Shown here: positions 63,801 through 64,000 of the stretch, one piece after another
How positions within the stretch are numbered: the stretch's first letter is position 1
Layout: every line of letters begins with the position of its first letter
From: Pseudofrankia saprophytica
GTDB taxonomy: Bacteria > Actinomycetota > Actinomycetes > Frankiales > Frankiaceae
Direction: 5' to 3'
Assembly (NCBI RefSeq): GCF_000235425.2
Contig: NZ_KI912266.1
Location: 5,652,166 to 5,716,165 of the forward strand
Length of the DNA: 64,000 bases
Made by a program: the position numbers and the translations under genes
Notes under the pieces: model-generated
What the model was told of the DNA's origin: nothing
Database searches by the model: none
Seen by the model: only the letters and a program-made list of their open reading frames with translations

Positions 63801-64000
63801 ATGGCCGCGCGACTGGCTCACCGACGAGGACATCCGTCCGGCGGGGCGAGCCCAGGCAGGCAGCACCGGCGTGGCCGACCTGCCCGAGCCCCGCCACGGC
63901 CGCATGGCCGTCCCGTCTGACCGGGTCGACGGTGAAGCCACCGTCCCATATGTCAATATTGATGTCAACTTTTACAAAGCACGTCGCCCCGAGCTCGCCC
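63801..64000. other. Window end, no gene recognised
   Basis: An open plus-strand frame continues to the edge ([34 protein letters not shown]) without a family I recognise. An AT-rich palindrome TCAATATTGA at 63953-63962 suggests a promoter or operator rather than coding sequence. Confidence 0.3.

Noticed and set aside
1-64000. CRISPR arrays, tRNA or rRNA genes
   Set aside because: No regularly spaced repeats, tRNA-like acceptor or T-loop patterns, or conserved rRNA segments were seen while reading both strands. A dedicated covariance-model search was not possible here.

Overview
The window is high-GC DNA with GTG and TTG starts, ATGA-type start/stop overlaps and Actinomycete-type protein families (SARP/BTAD regulator, LacI, FCD-GntR, actinobacterial N-acyl-D-amino-acid deacylase-like amidohydrolases). 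The gene set and the many broken insertion sequences fit a soil or plant-associated Frankiales-like actinomycete. That assignment is an inference from family resemblance, not from a marker gene. No rRNA, tRNA or CRISPR array was seen.

Layout. (1) 1-7.8 kb is a glycan-utilisation locus. It holds a cut-off probable MFS transporter, a GH3 and a GH2 glycosidase on the minus strand, a LacI regulator facing away from them, and a GH43 gene broken by an in-frame stop and an internal deletion. Three copies of one 18-bp palindrome-like operator tie both sides to the LacI protein. (2) 7.9-11.7 kb is a small module of ABC exporter, SCP2/PhyH-type oxygenase and divergent MarR. (3) 12.2-19.1 kb carries an SGNH hydrolase, a giant SARP-ATPase regulator, a hemerythrin-like protein and a SnoaL-like protein. 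(4) 19.1-25.2 kb is a tight three-gene minus-strand operon: a two-pass membrane protein that looks like a coupling protein with a destroyed P-loop, an intact HerA/VirB4-like ATPase, and a low-complexity acidic protein. This is the best candidate for an undescribed system. (5) 25.3-35.9 kb is a mobile and defence region. Two directly repeated, broken IS6-family elements flank a copper amine oxidase gene, followed by a TIR-nSTAND-WD40 protein, an AraC/DHFR-like pair, and remnants of an integrase, a serine recombinase, a transposon accessory protein and an oxidoreductase.

(6) 36.5-53.0 kb is a roughly 16.5-kb minus-strand catabolic cluster, probably for an aromatic or related cyclic compound. 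It encodes branched-chain-type ABC uptake (binding protein, LivH, and a single-chain LivM-LivG-LivF fusion), a Rieske oxygenase alpha subunit with a flavin/2Fe-2S reductase, a dihydrodiol-dehydrogenase-like SDR, a LigA/LigB extradiol dioxygenase pair, a DapA-type aldolase, an alpha/beta hydrolase, a carboxymuconolactone-decarboxylase-like protein, an aldehyde dehydrogenase, an ornithine-cyclodeaminase-like protein, a cupin, a second SDR and an FCD-GntR regulator. A Uma2/DUF820-like protein sits, translationally coupled, between oxygenase and reductase. (7) 53.1-54.7 kb is a graveyard of truncated genes (MoxR ATPase, two transposase N-termini, a TetR C-terminus, a GH3 C-terminus). (8) 54.8-63.4 kb carries two paralogous amidohydrolase pairs with a binding protein between them, and a TetR regulator with a near-perfect operator. 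A broken acyl-CoA synthetase gene lies at the right edge.

Functional calls rest on motif and family recognition by eye. Starts were chosen by ribosome-binding site and family alignment where possible.
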